A stretch of DNA of 64,000 bases from Bailinhaonella thermotolerans (GCF_003594875.1 NZ_QZEY01000001.1:744001-808000), one strand, 5' to 3'. Shown: positions 50,502 to 58,472, counted from the first letter of the stretch. A program made the numbers and translations. Notes: generated by a model not told the origin, from the letters alone.

Positions 50502-52627
50502 CGCGCCCGCCCCCTCCTGGCCCGCAGGTCGCGCACGGTCTTGGCCAGGGCGAAGGAGACGACCTGGGCGATCGCGTGCCGGTACACGGTGAGCGGGGTG
50601 TACCGGCGGGTCCCGGCCTTCAGCCGCGCGACCACCTCGCGGACCTCCGCCTCGTCGGCGAAGATCCGGTGGAAGAAGCGCAACTGCATGACCAGCACGC
50701 CGCAGTCCCGCAGCAGCAGGGCGGAGATCGCCGCCTCCATGAGCTGCCCCACCTGCGAGCGCTTGTGGTACGGGAACCACCTTCTGTCCAGCACCAGCCG
50801 CACGTGCCCCCCGCTGCCCGCGGCCGCCTGGAAGAGCCGGGACGACGCCGCCAGCTCCCGCAGCCCCGTGATCAGCTCCTGCTGGGCGCGGATGCGCCGC
50901 GTGTGCCGTTCCTCGGTGGACACGTCCCGCAGCGCGTGGAGCGCGACGTGGGCGGCCAGGTTGTTCCTGTAGTGCCGGGCCAGCCGTTCGACCAGGTCGG
51001 GGGCGGCCGCCCGCGCCCGCGTCTCGACGTCGCCGGTGACCATCACCGCCCCCACGGGCAGGGTCGCGTCGCTCAGCGGCTTGGCCAGCACCGCGATGTC
51101 GGAGTTGGCCACCACCTTCTCGTGGGCGAGGAACGAGTCGCCGGTGCGCCACCCGCCGGTCATCACCTCGTCCACGCCGATGAGGTAGCCGCACTCCGCC
51201 CGCAGGTCGTCGACCAGCCGCACCACCGGCGCGGGCAGCGGCCGGCAGTCCATCCCCTGGATCACCTCGAACCAGACCAGCGCCACGTCCCCGCCGCGCA
51301 GGAGGGCCTCCAGCTCCCTGGCCGCGCCGGGCGCGAACGGGTCCACGTACACCACGTCGAAGTAATACGGCCGGAACGCCTCGCGATCGGACTCGGTGTA
51401 CTGCTGGCCGTACTTGCTGAGGTTCATCGAGCCGAGCGTCTTGCCGGAGAAGTTCCCGGTGAAGGTGACGATCCTGGTACGGCCGGCGTTGGCCAGCAGG
51501 GCGAGCGTGACGGCCACGTCCACGCAGGTGGCCCCGCTGACGGCGGGGAAGGCGCGGGGGAACCTGGTCAGCTCGGCGAGGGCGCGCTCCAGGTCGGCGA
51601 AGTAGTCGTGGCCGGGGTCGTGCCGGGCGAGGACGCCGTCGGCCAGGTCGGGCGGGTTGTGCCCGCGCAGGGTGACGCCTCCGCCGCCGGCGCAGTCGAG
51701 GATCTCGCGCCCGTCGGCCAGGCGCAGCCGCGCCCCGGACGCCTCGACGATGTCCAGCGCGAAGCCCGACATCTCCATGCCGGTGGCCGCGAAGGTGTTC
51801 ACGTGGGCCGCGAAGCCGTCGATCCTCGTCCGCATGTCCGCGTCGACCCTGGCGAAGTACTCCTCGTCCCGGCCGGTGACGAAGCCGTGCGCGCGCACGG
51901 AGTCCAGCGCCAGGGTCAGGCACAGGGAGTTGCCGCCGAAGGTCGAGGTGTGGGCGACGCTGTCCCTGGGGTTGTTCCACACCGCGTAGGCCTCGCCCGA
52001 CATGGTGAAGCAGCCGAAGGGGACCTGCCGCCCGGCCAGGGACTCCCCGAAGACGTGCACGTCGGCGCCGAGCTCGGGGGCGAAGAAGCCGGGGTCGGAC
52101 AGGTCGAGCTCCGCCTCGCACGACAGCGTCATCGCGCCCTGCGCCCGCGCGAGCTCGAACAGGCGGGCGCATTCCTCCCGCCGGGTCTCGGTCTCCCGCG
52201 TCCGCACCAGGACCACGCCGGACCACGACCGCTCCCCGATCCGGGCCAGGCCGTCCGCGAGCGAGGCGGCGAAGTGGATCCGCGGCGCGAGGGCGCGCTC
52301 GGGGCCCGCCCCCAGCGGGTCGAAGAAGGGCGGGTACGACGAGGTCTCGTCCACGAACAGCACCCAGCCGCCGTCCCCCCGCCGCTTCCGCACGGAGGTG
52401 TGCCGGGCCAGCTTCACGGCCCCCGCGAGCGCCTCCAGCGCGGAGTTGGCGAAGAAGGTGTGGCGGTCCCCGGCGCCCCCGCACAGCCGGTCCAGGAGCC
52501 GGCCGAGCTTGGCGCCCTCCGCGCTGATGTAGGCGTTGGTGAGGATCATGTTGACCCGCTTCGCCCGGTTGAACGCGGCGATGGCGTCGAGTGTCCTGTC
52601 GCTGGGCGTGTCGTACACGGATCTCAT
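50498..52627 (-). CDS. Tandem class-III aminotransferase, N-half degenerate
   Basis: 709 residues made of two aminotransferase class-III-like halves. The C-terminal half (about 300-680) has VDEVMTGGWRTGDS and the PLP lysine in LAKPLSDATLPVGAVM (Lys516). The N-terminal half (about 30-300) follows the same fold: NSALEALAGAVKLAR, then HVFGESLAGRQVPFG where the lysine position is Glu195, and CEAELDLSD instead of the DE motif. So the first half is probably structural or regulatory. ATG 52627 has GGAG 6 bases upstream; a TTG further back would lie in the operator. It would aminate a ketone or aldehyde of the cluster product. Confidence 0.8.
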   Translation of the reverse strand: MRSVYDTPSDRTLDAIAAFNRAKRVNMILTNAYISAEGAKLGRLLDRLCGGAGDRHTFFANSALEALAGAVKLARHTSVRKRRGDGGWVLFVDETSSYPPFFDPLGAGPERALAPRIHFAASLADGLARIGERSWSGVVLVRTRETETRREECARLFELARAQGAMTLSCEAELDLSDPGFFAPELGADVHVFGESLAGRQVPFGCFTMSGEAYAVWNNPRDSVAHTSTFGGNSLCLTLALDSVRAHGFVTGRDEEYFARVDADMRTRIDGFAAHVNTFAATGMEMSGFALDIVEASGARLRLADGREILDCAGGGGVTLRGHNPPDLADGVLARHDPGHDYFADLERALAELTRFPRAFPAVSGATCVDVAVTLALLANAGRTRIVTFTGNFSGKTLGSMNLSKYGQQYTESDREAFRPYYFDVVYVDPFAPGAARELEALLRGGDVALVWFEVIQGMDCRPLPAPVVRLVDDLRAECGYLIGVDEVMTGGWRTGDSFLAHEKVVANSDIAVLAKPLSDATLPVGAVMVTGDVETRARAAAPDLVERLARHYRNNLAAHVALHALRDVSTEERHTRRIRAQQELITGLRELAASSRLFQAAAGSGGHVRLVLDRRWFPYHKRSQVGQLMEAAISALLLRDCGVLVMQLRFFHRIFADEAEVREVVARLKAGTRRYTPLTVYRHAIAQVVSFALAKTVRDLRARRGRAR

Positions 52628-52639
52628 GGCGTCTCCGAT

Positions 52640-52659
52640 AACCAAGCGAACGCTTGGTT
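52640..52659. promoter_or_regulatory. Expanded KstR2-like palindrome upstream of the aminotransferase
   Basis: AACCAAGCG-AA-CGCTTGGTT (52640-52659) is an almost perfect 20 bp palindrome ending 13 bp from ATG 52627. The CAAG/CTTG halves are 4 bp further apart than in the other sites, so it may bind the same regulator in another mode or a relative. Confidence 0.6.
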
Positions 52660-52736
52660 GGAGACTAGCAACGGATCACCCGATCCGCCAGGCCGCCCCC
52701 TCCCGCCCCGGCCTCATCACGCTCATCTGGGGGCGC

Positions 52737-52765
52737 TTGCCTTCGGGGTGGGGGCGTGCTAGAGT
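52737..52765 (+). promoter_or_regulatory. Promoter of cspA
   Basis: TTGCCT (52737-52742), exactly 17 bp, then TAGAGT (52760-52765). Transcription should start near 52772, giving a 5' UTR of about 158 bases. Confidence 0.75.
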
Positions 52766-52803
52766 TATCTCAGTTGCAGTTGTGGTACCCATAATGACTT
52801 GTG

Positions 52804-52842
52804 TGCACCTGACGCTATGTGGCGTTGGGTGCATTTTTGTTT
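52804..52842 (+). terminator. Terminator-like hairpin in the cspA leader
   Basis: TGCACC-T-GACGC (52804-52815) pairs with GGCGTT-GGGTGCA (52821-52833), directly followed by TTTTTGTTT. It looks like an intrinsic terminator inside the leader, 90 bp before the gene. Two further hairpins follow: CCGGC/GCCGG near 52844-52857 and ATCCGC/GCGGAT near 52882-52898. Confidence 0.6.
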
Positions 52843-52929
52843 CCGGCCTCTGCCGGGTGTGGGCCTGACGCGACAACGCGGGATCCGCGCAGTGCGGATT
52901 TCGCCTACACCTAGCATGAGGAGATCGGC

Positions 52930-53136
52930 ATGGCAGCCGGCACCGTGAAGTGGTTCAACGCGGAAAAGGGCTTCGGCTTCATCGAGCAGGACGGCGGCGG
53001 CCCCGACGTCTTCGCCCACTACTCGAACATCGTCTCGCAGGGCGGCTACCGTGAGCTGCGCGACGGCCAGCGGGTGGCGTTCGACATCACCCAGGGCCAG
53101 AAGGGCCCGCAGGCGGAGAACATCGTCGCCGCCTGA
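52930..53136 (+). CDS. cspA: Cold-shock protein CspA-family
   Basis: 68 residues, the full length of a single cold-shock domain. RNP1 is KGFGFI ([16 protein letters not shown]) and RNP2 is VFAHYS. It binds single-stranded RNA and DNA and melts RNA structure. GAGGAG precedes ATG 52930. The long structured leader suggests post-transcriptional or temperature control, as for other csp genes. A bidirectional terminator follows. Confidence 0.95.
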   Translation: MAAGTVKWFNAEKGFGFIEQDGGGPDVFAHYSNIVSQGGYRELRDGQRVAFDITQGQKGPQAENIVAA

Positions 53137-53152
53137 CGACTCGGCCGCGTTC

Positions 53153-53184
53153 CAGGGCTCGCACCTTCACGGGTGCGGGCCCTG
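53153..53184. terminator. Bidirectional hairpin after cspA
   Basis: CAGGGCTCGCACC (53153-53165) pairs with GGTGCGGGCCCTG (53172-53184) with one T-G pair. It overlaps the stop of the convergent gene at 53167. Confidence 0.7.
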
Positions 53185-53997
53185 ACCCGTTTCCGGCTCC
53201 CCCGCCGCCGCGCCGGAGTCGGCCACCCGGGCGGGGGCCAGGTTCAGCCCGGCGAGCGGCCACGCGAGCGCGGCGTCCGGCGCTTCCGGATCCTGGTCAG
53301 ACCTCCGCCCCCCCACCGAGGGCGGGCCGGCGGCCTCGCTGTCGATCACGTTCTGGTCCCGATCGGCCTGGGCCGCCCGGCGGTCCGCGGCCGCGCCCCC
53401 GCGGTCCTCGGCGGCCGTACGGCGGTCGCCGGCGGCGGCCTGCCGGTCCAGTTCGGCGGCGGCCCGCTCCCGCCGCGCCCGCGTCCCGGCCTCGGCCGCC
53501 TCGTCCAGCGCCCGGCCGATCACCCGCCGCTCCTCGGCCTCCAGCTCACGATGGGCCGCGGTCATCTCGCGCTCGATCTCCGCCTGCTCCCACGCGGCGC
53601 GCTCCGGGCCCGGCCACGGCAGGGCGGCGCGCTCGGCCATGTCCCGGGCCCGCGCGTCGGCCTCCCGCAGCACCTGGCGCACCCGCCGCCGCCCCCTCAC
53701 GGCCGCGTCCTCGGCCCGCCCCGCCTCGGCCTCGCTTTCCCCGGCGCGCGCGTCGCGCCGCTCCGCTCGCGCGTCCCGGTCCCGGGCCGCCCGGTCCCGG
53801 TCCTCGGCCCGGCCGTCCCGCAGGTCACCGGCGTCGCGCCGCTCCATCGCCCCGTCCGGCCGCCGGTCCGCCGCCGCCCGGGCGCGCAGCACCCGCGCCG
53901 TCCGCGCCGCGGCATCTCCCAGCACCCCGTCGCGGCAGTCTCTCGCCAGCGCGTCCAGCAACGCCGCCAGTTCGCCGGCCTCACGCGCATCCAGCAT
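53167..53997 (-). CDS. Highly charged helical hypothetical protein
   Basis: 276 residues, almost entirely Ala, Arg, Glu and Asp. Stretches such as DGRAEDRDRAARDRDARAER repeat an RDR/RDA heptad-like pattern and should form long coiled coils; the C-terminal 60 residues are Pro/Gly-rich. No enzymatic motif is visible. The start ATG 53997 has GGGGG upstream. Similar Asp/Arg-repeat proteins occur in actinomycetes without known function, perhaps as scaffolds or stress proteins. Confidence 0.55.
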   Translation of the reverse strand: MLDAREAGELAALLDALARDCRDGVLGDAAARTARVLRARAAADRRPDGAMERRDAGDLRDGRAEDRDRAARDRDARAERRDARAGESEAEAGRAEDAAVRGRRRVRQVLREADARARDMAERAALPWPGPERAAWEQAEIEREMTAAHRELEAEERRVIGRALDEAAEAGTRARRERAAAELDRQAAAGDRRTAAEDRGGAAADRRAAQADRDQNVIDSEAAGPPSVGGRRSDQDPEAPDAALAWPLAGLNLAPARVADSGAAAGEPETGQGPHP

Positions 53998-54138
53998 CGA
54001 TCCCCCGCCTCCTCACAGAACGGACCAGCGCCGAACACCTCCAGCATCCCCCCTCAGCCGGGGCCGCGCAGCGTCACCGCCCACTGACGCGGCCCCGATC
54101 CGCCCAGGTGATCGCGGGCGCCCCGCCGTACGGCCGGC

Positions 54139-55053
54139 TCAGACGATCGGGTGGGCGACGACGGACTCCAGGGTGCTCACGAGCTCCTCGGTGAACAGCA
54201 GGCCGGCGAGGCCGTGGCCGTGCCGTTCGCGGCGGACGAGGGAGAGGATGTTGTTGTTCAGGGCGCGGTCGCGGACCGGGCGGAAGGCGAGGGTGCCGTT
54301 CTGGTGCTCCTCGGCGATGTCGAACCTGCTGAGGAACGCGATGGCCTCGCCCGCCGCGGCCAGCCGCTTCATCGTCTCGATCGAATTCGTGTGGAAAGCC
54401 GGCTCGACCTTTATCCCGGCCTCGGAGAAGGTGTCGGCGATGATGCCGTGTATCACCATCGACCGGTCCGCGAAAATGAGCGGATAGGACGCGAAATGCG
54501 CCAGCGGAATGGATTCCATGCGGGCCAGCTCGTGCGCCGGTGAAATCACCGCGCCGAGCTGGGTGTCCATTTGCCAGCAGATCTCGAGTTGCGGCGAGGA
54601 AGGCACGTTGAATCCCAGCCCGAGGTCCGCCTCGCTGTTCGCCACCGCGCGCAGGATGTCGTGGGTGGACATCACCCGGATCGAGATCCGGACGCCGGGG
54701 TGGCGGGCGTGGAAGCTCACCGTCGAGGCGGAGACGATGCTGCTGGCCAGGCCGGTCATCGTGGCGATCACCACCTCGCCGCTCGGCAGCGACTGCAGGT
54801 CGCGTATCTCGGCCACGGCCTCGCGGTACTCCTGCATGGTCCGGCGCACGTGGGCCAGGAGCACCTCCCCGGCCGGCGTGGGCCGCATCCCGCGCGGCAG
54901 ACGCTCGAACAACGCCTGCCCGAGTTCCTCCTCCAGCAGCAGGATCTGCCTGTTGATGGCCGACGGAGCCACGTGGAGCCGCGCCCCGGCCGCGCGGATG
55001 GACCCGTAGCGCGCCACCTCGTCGATGTACTGCAGCAGGCGCGAGTGGAGCAT
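54139..55053 (-). CDS. LysR-family regulator
   Basis: 304 residues. The helix-turn-helix reads LLQYIDEVARYGSIRAAGARLHVAPSAINRQILLLEEELG (6-45), and the LysR effector domain covers 90-300 (SGEVVIATMTGLASSIVSAS). Codon use has more AT-ending codons than the neighbours, for example around 54370-54550. ATG 55053 follows GGAGG. It is divergent from the adenine-deaminase-like gene and probably controls that two-gene unit. Confidence 0.88.
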   Translation of the reverse strand: MLHSRLLQYIDEVARYGSIRAAGARLHVAPSAINRQILLLEEELGQALFERLPRGMRPTPAGEVLLAHVRRTMQEYREAVAEIRDLQSLPSGEVVIATMTGLASSIVSASTVSFHARHPGVRISIRVMSTHDILRAVANSEADLGLGFNVPSSPQLEICWQMDTQLGAVISPAHELARMESIPLAHFASYPLIFADRSMVIHGIIADTFSEAGIKVEPAFHTNSIETMKRLAAAGEAIAFLSRFDIAEEHQNGTLAFRPVRDRALNNNILSLVRRERHGHGLAGLLFTEELVSTLESVVAHPIV

Positions 55054-55074
55054 GGGGCCTCCCTGGCTGGACCG

Positions 55075-55093
55075 TGTACGCAAAAAGAGTACA
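55075..55093. promoter_or_regulatory. Possible LysR binding site
   Basis: TGTAC (55075-55079) and GTACA (55089-55093) frame GCAAAAAGA in the AT-rich part of the divergent region, fitting the T-N11-A type of LysR box. Confidence 0.45.
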
Positions 55094-55282
55094 GTCCGTG
55101 CGAAAACCGGCGCTTGTCAGCAACGGTGGCGTGCAATTTCATAGCCCCAGCGCGTACGAGCGGCGCGGCGCGACGGCCCTTCCGGGCAGCCCTCCGGCTG
55201 ACCGTCGGCGCCCGCGGCCGTGTCCTTTGCGGCTCGTTCCGCCGAGCAGAACCAATGACCGCGAAAAAGAGGCGAGGAAATC

Positions 55283-57052
55283 ATGCTCCAGAAGGAAAAG
55301 GTGAGCGGGGTCGCGGCGCCGGCGAACACGGACGGGGTGGACGCCCATTACGACCACGTCCGGGCGATCTTCGACATCCTGCAGGGCGAGAGGGAGGCGG
55401 ACCTGCTCCTGCGCAACCTCAACATTCTGGACGTCCACAGTGAGACCGTCTTCCAGGGCTCGATTCTCGTCTACCGGGAACGGATCATCGCGTTGAACCC
55501 CGACGAGTCCGTGGTGCGGGTGCGGGAGGTGTTCGACGGCCAGGGCCTTTACGCGATTCCGGGATTGATCGACTCGCATCTCCACTTCGACGCCCAACTC
55601 GCCCACCCGGCGGCGTTCGGCGAGGCGATCGTGCCCAGCGGCACGACGACCATCTTCGCCGAGACCCTGGACTTCGCGAGCGCGGCCGGCGACGAGGCGG
55701 TCGAGGCCGCTCGGGCGCTGTTCAAGGACCACGACAAGCTCCCCTACCGGATCTACGCCTTCGCGCCGGGTAAGAAGACGTCGGTCGAGGTCACCGACGC
55801 GATGCTGAAGATGGACCCGGTGATCGGGCTGGGCGAGCTGGCGCACCTGTCGTACATGACCGGCAACGAGGACGACTTCCGCAAGTCGGCCCTGGGGCGC
55901 GCGAACGGCGGATTCGTCAACAGCCACTGGGGCGTGACGGCCCTGCCGGACATGCTGCTGAACTACATGCCGGCCATCGGCGCCCACAACAACCACGACG
56001 TCTGGAACGAGGAGGACATCGAGAAGAGCGTCCGGTACGGCTTCCAGACGCAGATCAAGTTCGGGGTGGGCAGCCCCGAGGTGATCAGGACCATGCTGCG
56101 CGCCATCGTCAAGCGCCGCTGGCCCGCCGAGAACTTCTCGCTCTGCGCGGACAACATCTCGGTGAACCGGGTCCTGACCAAGGGCCACATCGACTGGGTC
56201 ATCTCGCTGGCCGTCGAGATGGGGATCAACCCGATCCAGGCGATCAAGATGGGGACGCTGTACTCCGCGCGGTCCTTCCGGATGGACAACGAGTTCGGCT
56301 CGCTCGCCCCGGGCCGCTACGCCGACATCGTGCTGACCGACAGCCTGTCGAAGATCAACCCGCTGTACGTCTTCAAGGGCGGCGAGCTGGTCGCCAGGGA
56401 CCGCAAGCTCCTCAAGACGGTCGACCTGGACTACTCCGGGATGGTCAAGGAGCCCCGGCCGGGCCTGGACGGCCTGGTCCCCGAGCAGCTCGACCTCACC
56501 CCGATCGAGGTCTCGGCCGACGGCTCGCGGGCCAAGGTCCTCCTCTTCGACGTGTACGGCCGGGGCCACCTGAAGTTCTCCCAGGAGGTCTGGGTCCCGT
56601 ACGAGGACGGGGCGGTCGTGCCCGAGGTGGACGGCGTGCGGCTGAACCGGATCTCGGTCGTGCAGCGGTACGCGAACGGCGAGCGCCACATCGTCAACGG
56701 GCTGTTCAAGGGCGTGTCGATCGACCGCGGCGCCGTCTCGACGTTCTGGCCCGCGCCCTTCGCGTACTTCGTCTCCGTCGGCACCGACAGCGCCGAGATG
56801 TGCGACAACCTCAAGCGGCTCGACACCCTCGTCGGCGGCTGCGTCGTGACCGAGGGCGGGCAGGTCAAGGCCTCGCTGCCGCTGGACATCTACGGCGTGA
56901 TGGCCGACATGAGCCTGGCCGAGCTGGTGGACGCGACCCGCTCGATCGACGCCGCCCTGGAGGAGCTGGGCAACCGCAACGAGGGCGAGCCGGTCGTCAA
57001 CAAGCTCCTGACCCTGTTCATCTCGCTGGACCGCTTCGGGTTCATGGTCTGA
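55283..57052 (+). CDS. Adenine-deaminase-like amidohydrolase
   Basis: 589 residues, the length of bacterial adenine deaminase (Ade, COG1001). The metal motif is GLIDSHLHFD (His99, His101), where Ade has HxHxES. Further ADE-like segments are GHIDWVISLAVEMGINPIQAIKMGTLYSARSF and APGRYADIVLTD, and a C-terminal ADE domain ends RNEGEPVVNKLLTLFISLDRFGFMV. Because the HIES motif is changed to HFDA, the substrate may differ from adenine. ATG 55283 is the first codon, and the N-terminus MLQKEK resembles that of the next gene. A hairpin lies between the two. Confidence 0.8.
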   Translation: MLQKEKVSGVAAPANTDGVDAHYDHVRAIFDILQGEREADLLLRNLNILDVHSETVFQGSILVYRERIIALNPDESVVRVREVFDGQGLYAIPGLIDSHLHFDAQLAHPAAFGEAIVPSGTTTIFAETLDFASAAGDEAVEAARALFKDHDKLPYRIYAFAPGKKTSVEVTDAMLKMDPVIGLGELAHLSYMTGNEDDFRKSALGRANGGFVNSHWGVTALPDMLLNYMPAIGAHNNHDVWNEEDIEKSVRYGFQTQIKFGVGSPEVIRTMLRAIVKRRWPAENFSLCADNISVNRVLTKGHIDWVISLAVEMGINPIQAIKMGTLYSARSFRMDNEFGSLAPGRYADIVLTDSLSKINPLYVFKGGELVARDRKLLKTVDLDYSGMVKEPRPGLDGLVPEQLDLTPIEVSADGSRAKVLLFDVYGRGHLKFSQEVWVPYEDGAVVPEVDGVRLNRISVVQRYANGERHIVNGLFKGVSIDRGAVSTFWPAPFAYFVSVGTDSAEMCDNLKRLDTLVGGCVVTEGGQVKASLPLDIYGVMADMSLAELVDATRSIDAALEELGNRNEGEPVVNKLLTLFISLDRFGFMV

Positions 57053-57072
57053 CCCGGTCCAGCCAAGGCGTG

Positions 57073-57113
57073 CCCGAGCCGACCCGCCGGCCGAGACACC
57101 GGCGCGGCTCGGG
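57073..57113 (+). terminator. Hairpin between the deaminase-like and YczE-like genes
   Basis: CCCGAGCCG (57073-57081) pairs with CGGCTCGGG (57105-57113), with an inner CCGG/CCGG stem, and T-rich CTGCTTCATT follows. It may reduce or process the downstream message. Confidence 0.5.
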
Positions 57114-57166
57114 CTGCTTCATTCAGCGGGGGCCATTCGCAACGACAAGTAGCCGAGGAGACAACT

Positions 57167-57841
57167 GTGCTACAGAACGAGAAGGACGCCGGCGTCGTCG
57201 ACAACGGGAGCCTGGTGCGCCGCTGGATCACCTACGGCGTGGGCATCTACGTGCTGACGCTGGGCGTGAGCCTGGCCATCAGGGCGGGCATCGGCATCTC
57301 CCCGCAGAGCAGCCTGACCCGCACGATGACGCTGGTGATCCCCGGGGTCAGCCAGGGGACGTTCAACTTCATCCTCGAGCTCATCATGCTCCTGCTGACC
57401 TATCTCCTGATGCCGAAGGACTTCAAGCTCAGGAACTTCCTGTCGTTGATCCCGGCCTTCGCCCTGGCCGCGTTCCTCGATCTGAACCTGCTGCTGACCG
57501 AGTGGATCGTGCTCGACGCCTACGCCGCCAAGTTCCTGCTGCTGGTGTTCGCGGACGCGACCCTGGCGTTCGGGCTGTTCCTGATGATCCGCGCCAACCT
57601 CGTGCTCATGCCGATCGACATGTTCGTCAACACGATCTTCAAGCGCACGGGCCGCAAGTGGGGCAACATCAAGACGGCCTTCGACTGCAGCCTCCTGATC
57701 ACCTCGGCCGCGATCGGCCTGATCTTCCTCGGCGCCCCGCACTTCATCCGCGAGGGCACCATCATCAACGGCATCCTCGTCGGGCAGTACGTCAAGCTCT
57801 ACTTCTTCCTCTTCGAGAGGTACGCCCGCAAGCACGCCTGA
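57167..57841 (+). CDS. YczE/YitT-like membrane protein
   Basis: 224 residues with five membrane segments, starting WITYGVGIYVLTLGVSLAIRAGIGISPQSSLTRTM, then FNFILELIMLLLTYLLM and MLIRANLVLMPIDMFVNTIF. The GIGISP loop and PIDMFVN motif belong to the YczE/YyaS/YitT group (DUF6198-like), whose transport role is not known; it is mostly a Firmicute family. GTG 57167 follows GAGGAG. The start VLQNEK mirrors MLQKEK of the deaminase-like protein. It may import or export that enzyme's substrate. Confidence 0.75.
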   Translation: MLQNEKDAGVVDNGSLVRRWITYGVGIYVLTLGVSLAIRAGIGISPQSSLTRTMTLVIPGVSQGTFNFILELIMLLLTYLLMPKDFKLRNFLSLIPAFALAAFLDLNLLLTEWIVLDAYAAKFLLLVFADATLAFGLFLMIRANLVLMPIDMFVNTIFKRTGRKWGNIKTAFDCSLLITSAAIGLIFLGAPHFIREGTIINGILVGQYVKLYFFLFERYARKHA

Positions 57842-57871
57842 CCTCCTGGAACCGACCCCCTGGAACGGCCC

Positions 57872-57914
57872 GAGCGGGCGAGGGCGCCGAAGACGACGGC
57901 GTCCTCGCCCGCTC
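57872..57914. terminator. Bidirectional terminator between the YczE-like and arsR genes
   Basis: GAGCGGGCGAGG (57872-57883) pairs with CCTCGCCCGCTC (57903-57914), with an inner GCGCC/GGCGT extension. Confidence 0.75.
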
Positions 57915-57983
57915 ACGCGTACGGCCGGAGGGCCGGCGGCGGCCGGCCCCGGCGCCGGGTGGCGGTCGCACGGCCGGGCCGGC

Positions 57984-58337
57984 TCAGGCGGACGGGGTGG
58001 CGCCGACGCGGTGTTCGAGCAGGTCGTCGGCGCGGGCGCCGGCCAGGATGGCGTCGAGCAGGCCGGGGTAGCGGGCGTCCAGGTCCTCCCGCCGCAGGAC
58101 GAGCAGGTTCTCCCGGCCCGAGGGCCGCTGCCAGATGACGCCGCTGTCCCGCAGCACCCGCCAGTGGTGGGTCATGGTGGACTTCGCGGTGATCCCCAGG
58201 GTGTTCAGCACGCTGGTGCAGTTGTACTCGCCGCCGGCGTCGAGCAGGCGCACGACCGACAGCCGCACGCCGTTCCCCAGCGCGGACAGCACGTCTTCGA
58301 TCCGGATCTGGTCGCGGTCGGGATGACGGTAGGCCAT
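57984..58337 (-). CDS. ArsR-family regulator
   Basis: 117 residues: a compact winged helix RIEDVLSALGNGVRLSVVRLLDAGGEYNCTSVLNTLGITAKSTMTHHWRVLRDSGVIWQRPSGRENLLVLRREDLDARYPGL. The recognition helix TAKSTMTHHWRVL and the single Cys are as in ArsR proteins that repress a divergent MFS pump. No clear Shine-Dalgarno precedes ATG 58337; TACAGT just upstream may be a -10 for a leaderless mRNA. It is divergent from the DHA2 exporter and shares its operator region. Confidence 0.88.
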   Translation of the reverse strand: MAYRHPDRDQIRIEDVLSALGNGVRLSVVRLLDAGGEYNCTSVLNTLGITAKSTMTHHWRVLRDSGVIWQRPSGRENLLVLRREDLDARYPGLLDAILAGARADDLLEHRVGATPSA

Positions 58338-58360
58338 GGTCCAACTGTACCGCGATAGTC

Positions 58361-58416
58361 GTACAGTCGCCCCCGGTGTGGCATAGTTCGATCGTACGTA
58401 AATACACGTACAGTCG
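58361..58416. promoter_or_regulatory. Operator region between arsR and the DHA2 exporter
   Basis: GTACAGTCG occurs twice (58361-58369 and 58408-58416) and GTACGT/ACGTAC (58394-58399, 58406-58411) is a 6 bp inverted repeat. The region is AT-richer than its surroundings and lies between the divergent starts. Confidence 0.6.
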
Positions 58417-58472
58417 TTCTGAACGCGGCGGGCTTCCGCATGCCCGCCCCGGCTCCCCCCGAAGGGCGTTCC

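Larger units (their letters stand above)
52628..52929. other. Divergent intergenic region (302 bp)
   Basis: The left end holds the aminotransferase operator. From 52737 it is the promoter and 158-base leader of cspA, with three predicted hairpins. No coding frame is convincing. Confidence 0.6.

Noticed and set aside
50502-52484. Long minus-strand frame extending upstream of the epimerase
   Set aside because: It is the out-of-frame shadow of the aminotransferase; the epimerase starts at the ATGA overlap at 50501.
53167-53997. Charged helical ORF as a mere shadow
   Set aside because: Kept as a gene at modest confidence because it has a plausible start, an own terminator and no better opposing gene, though its low complexity leaves doubt.
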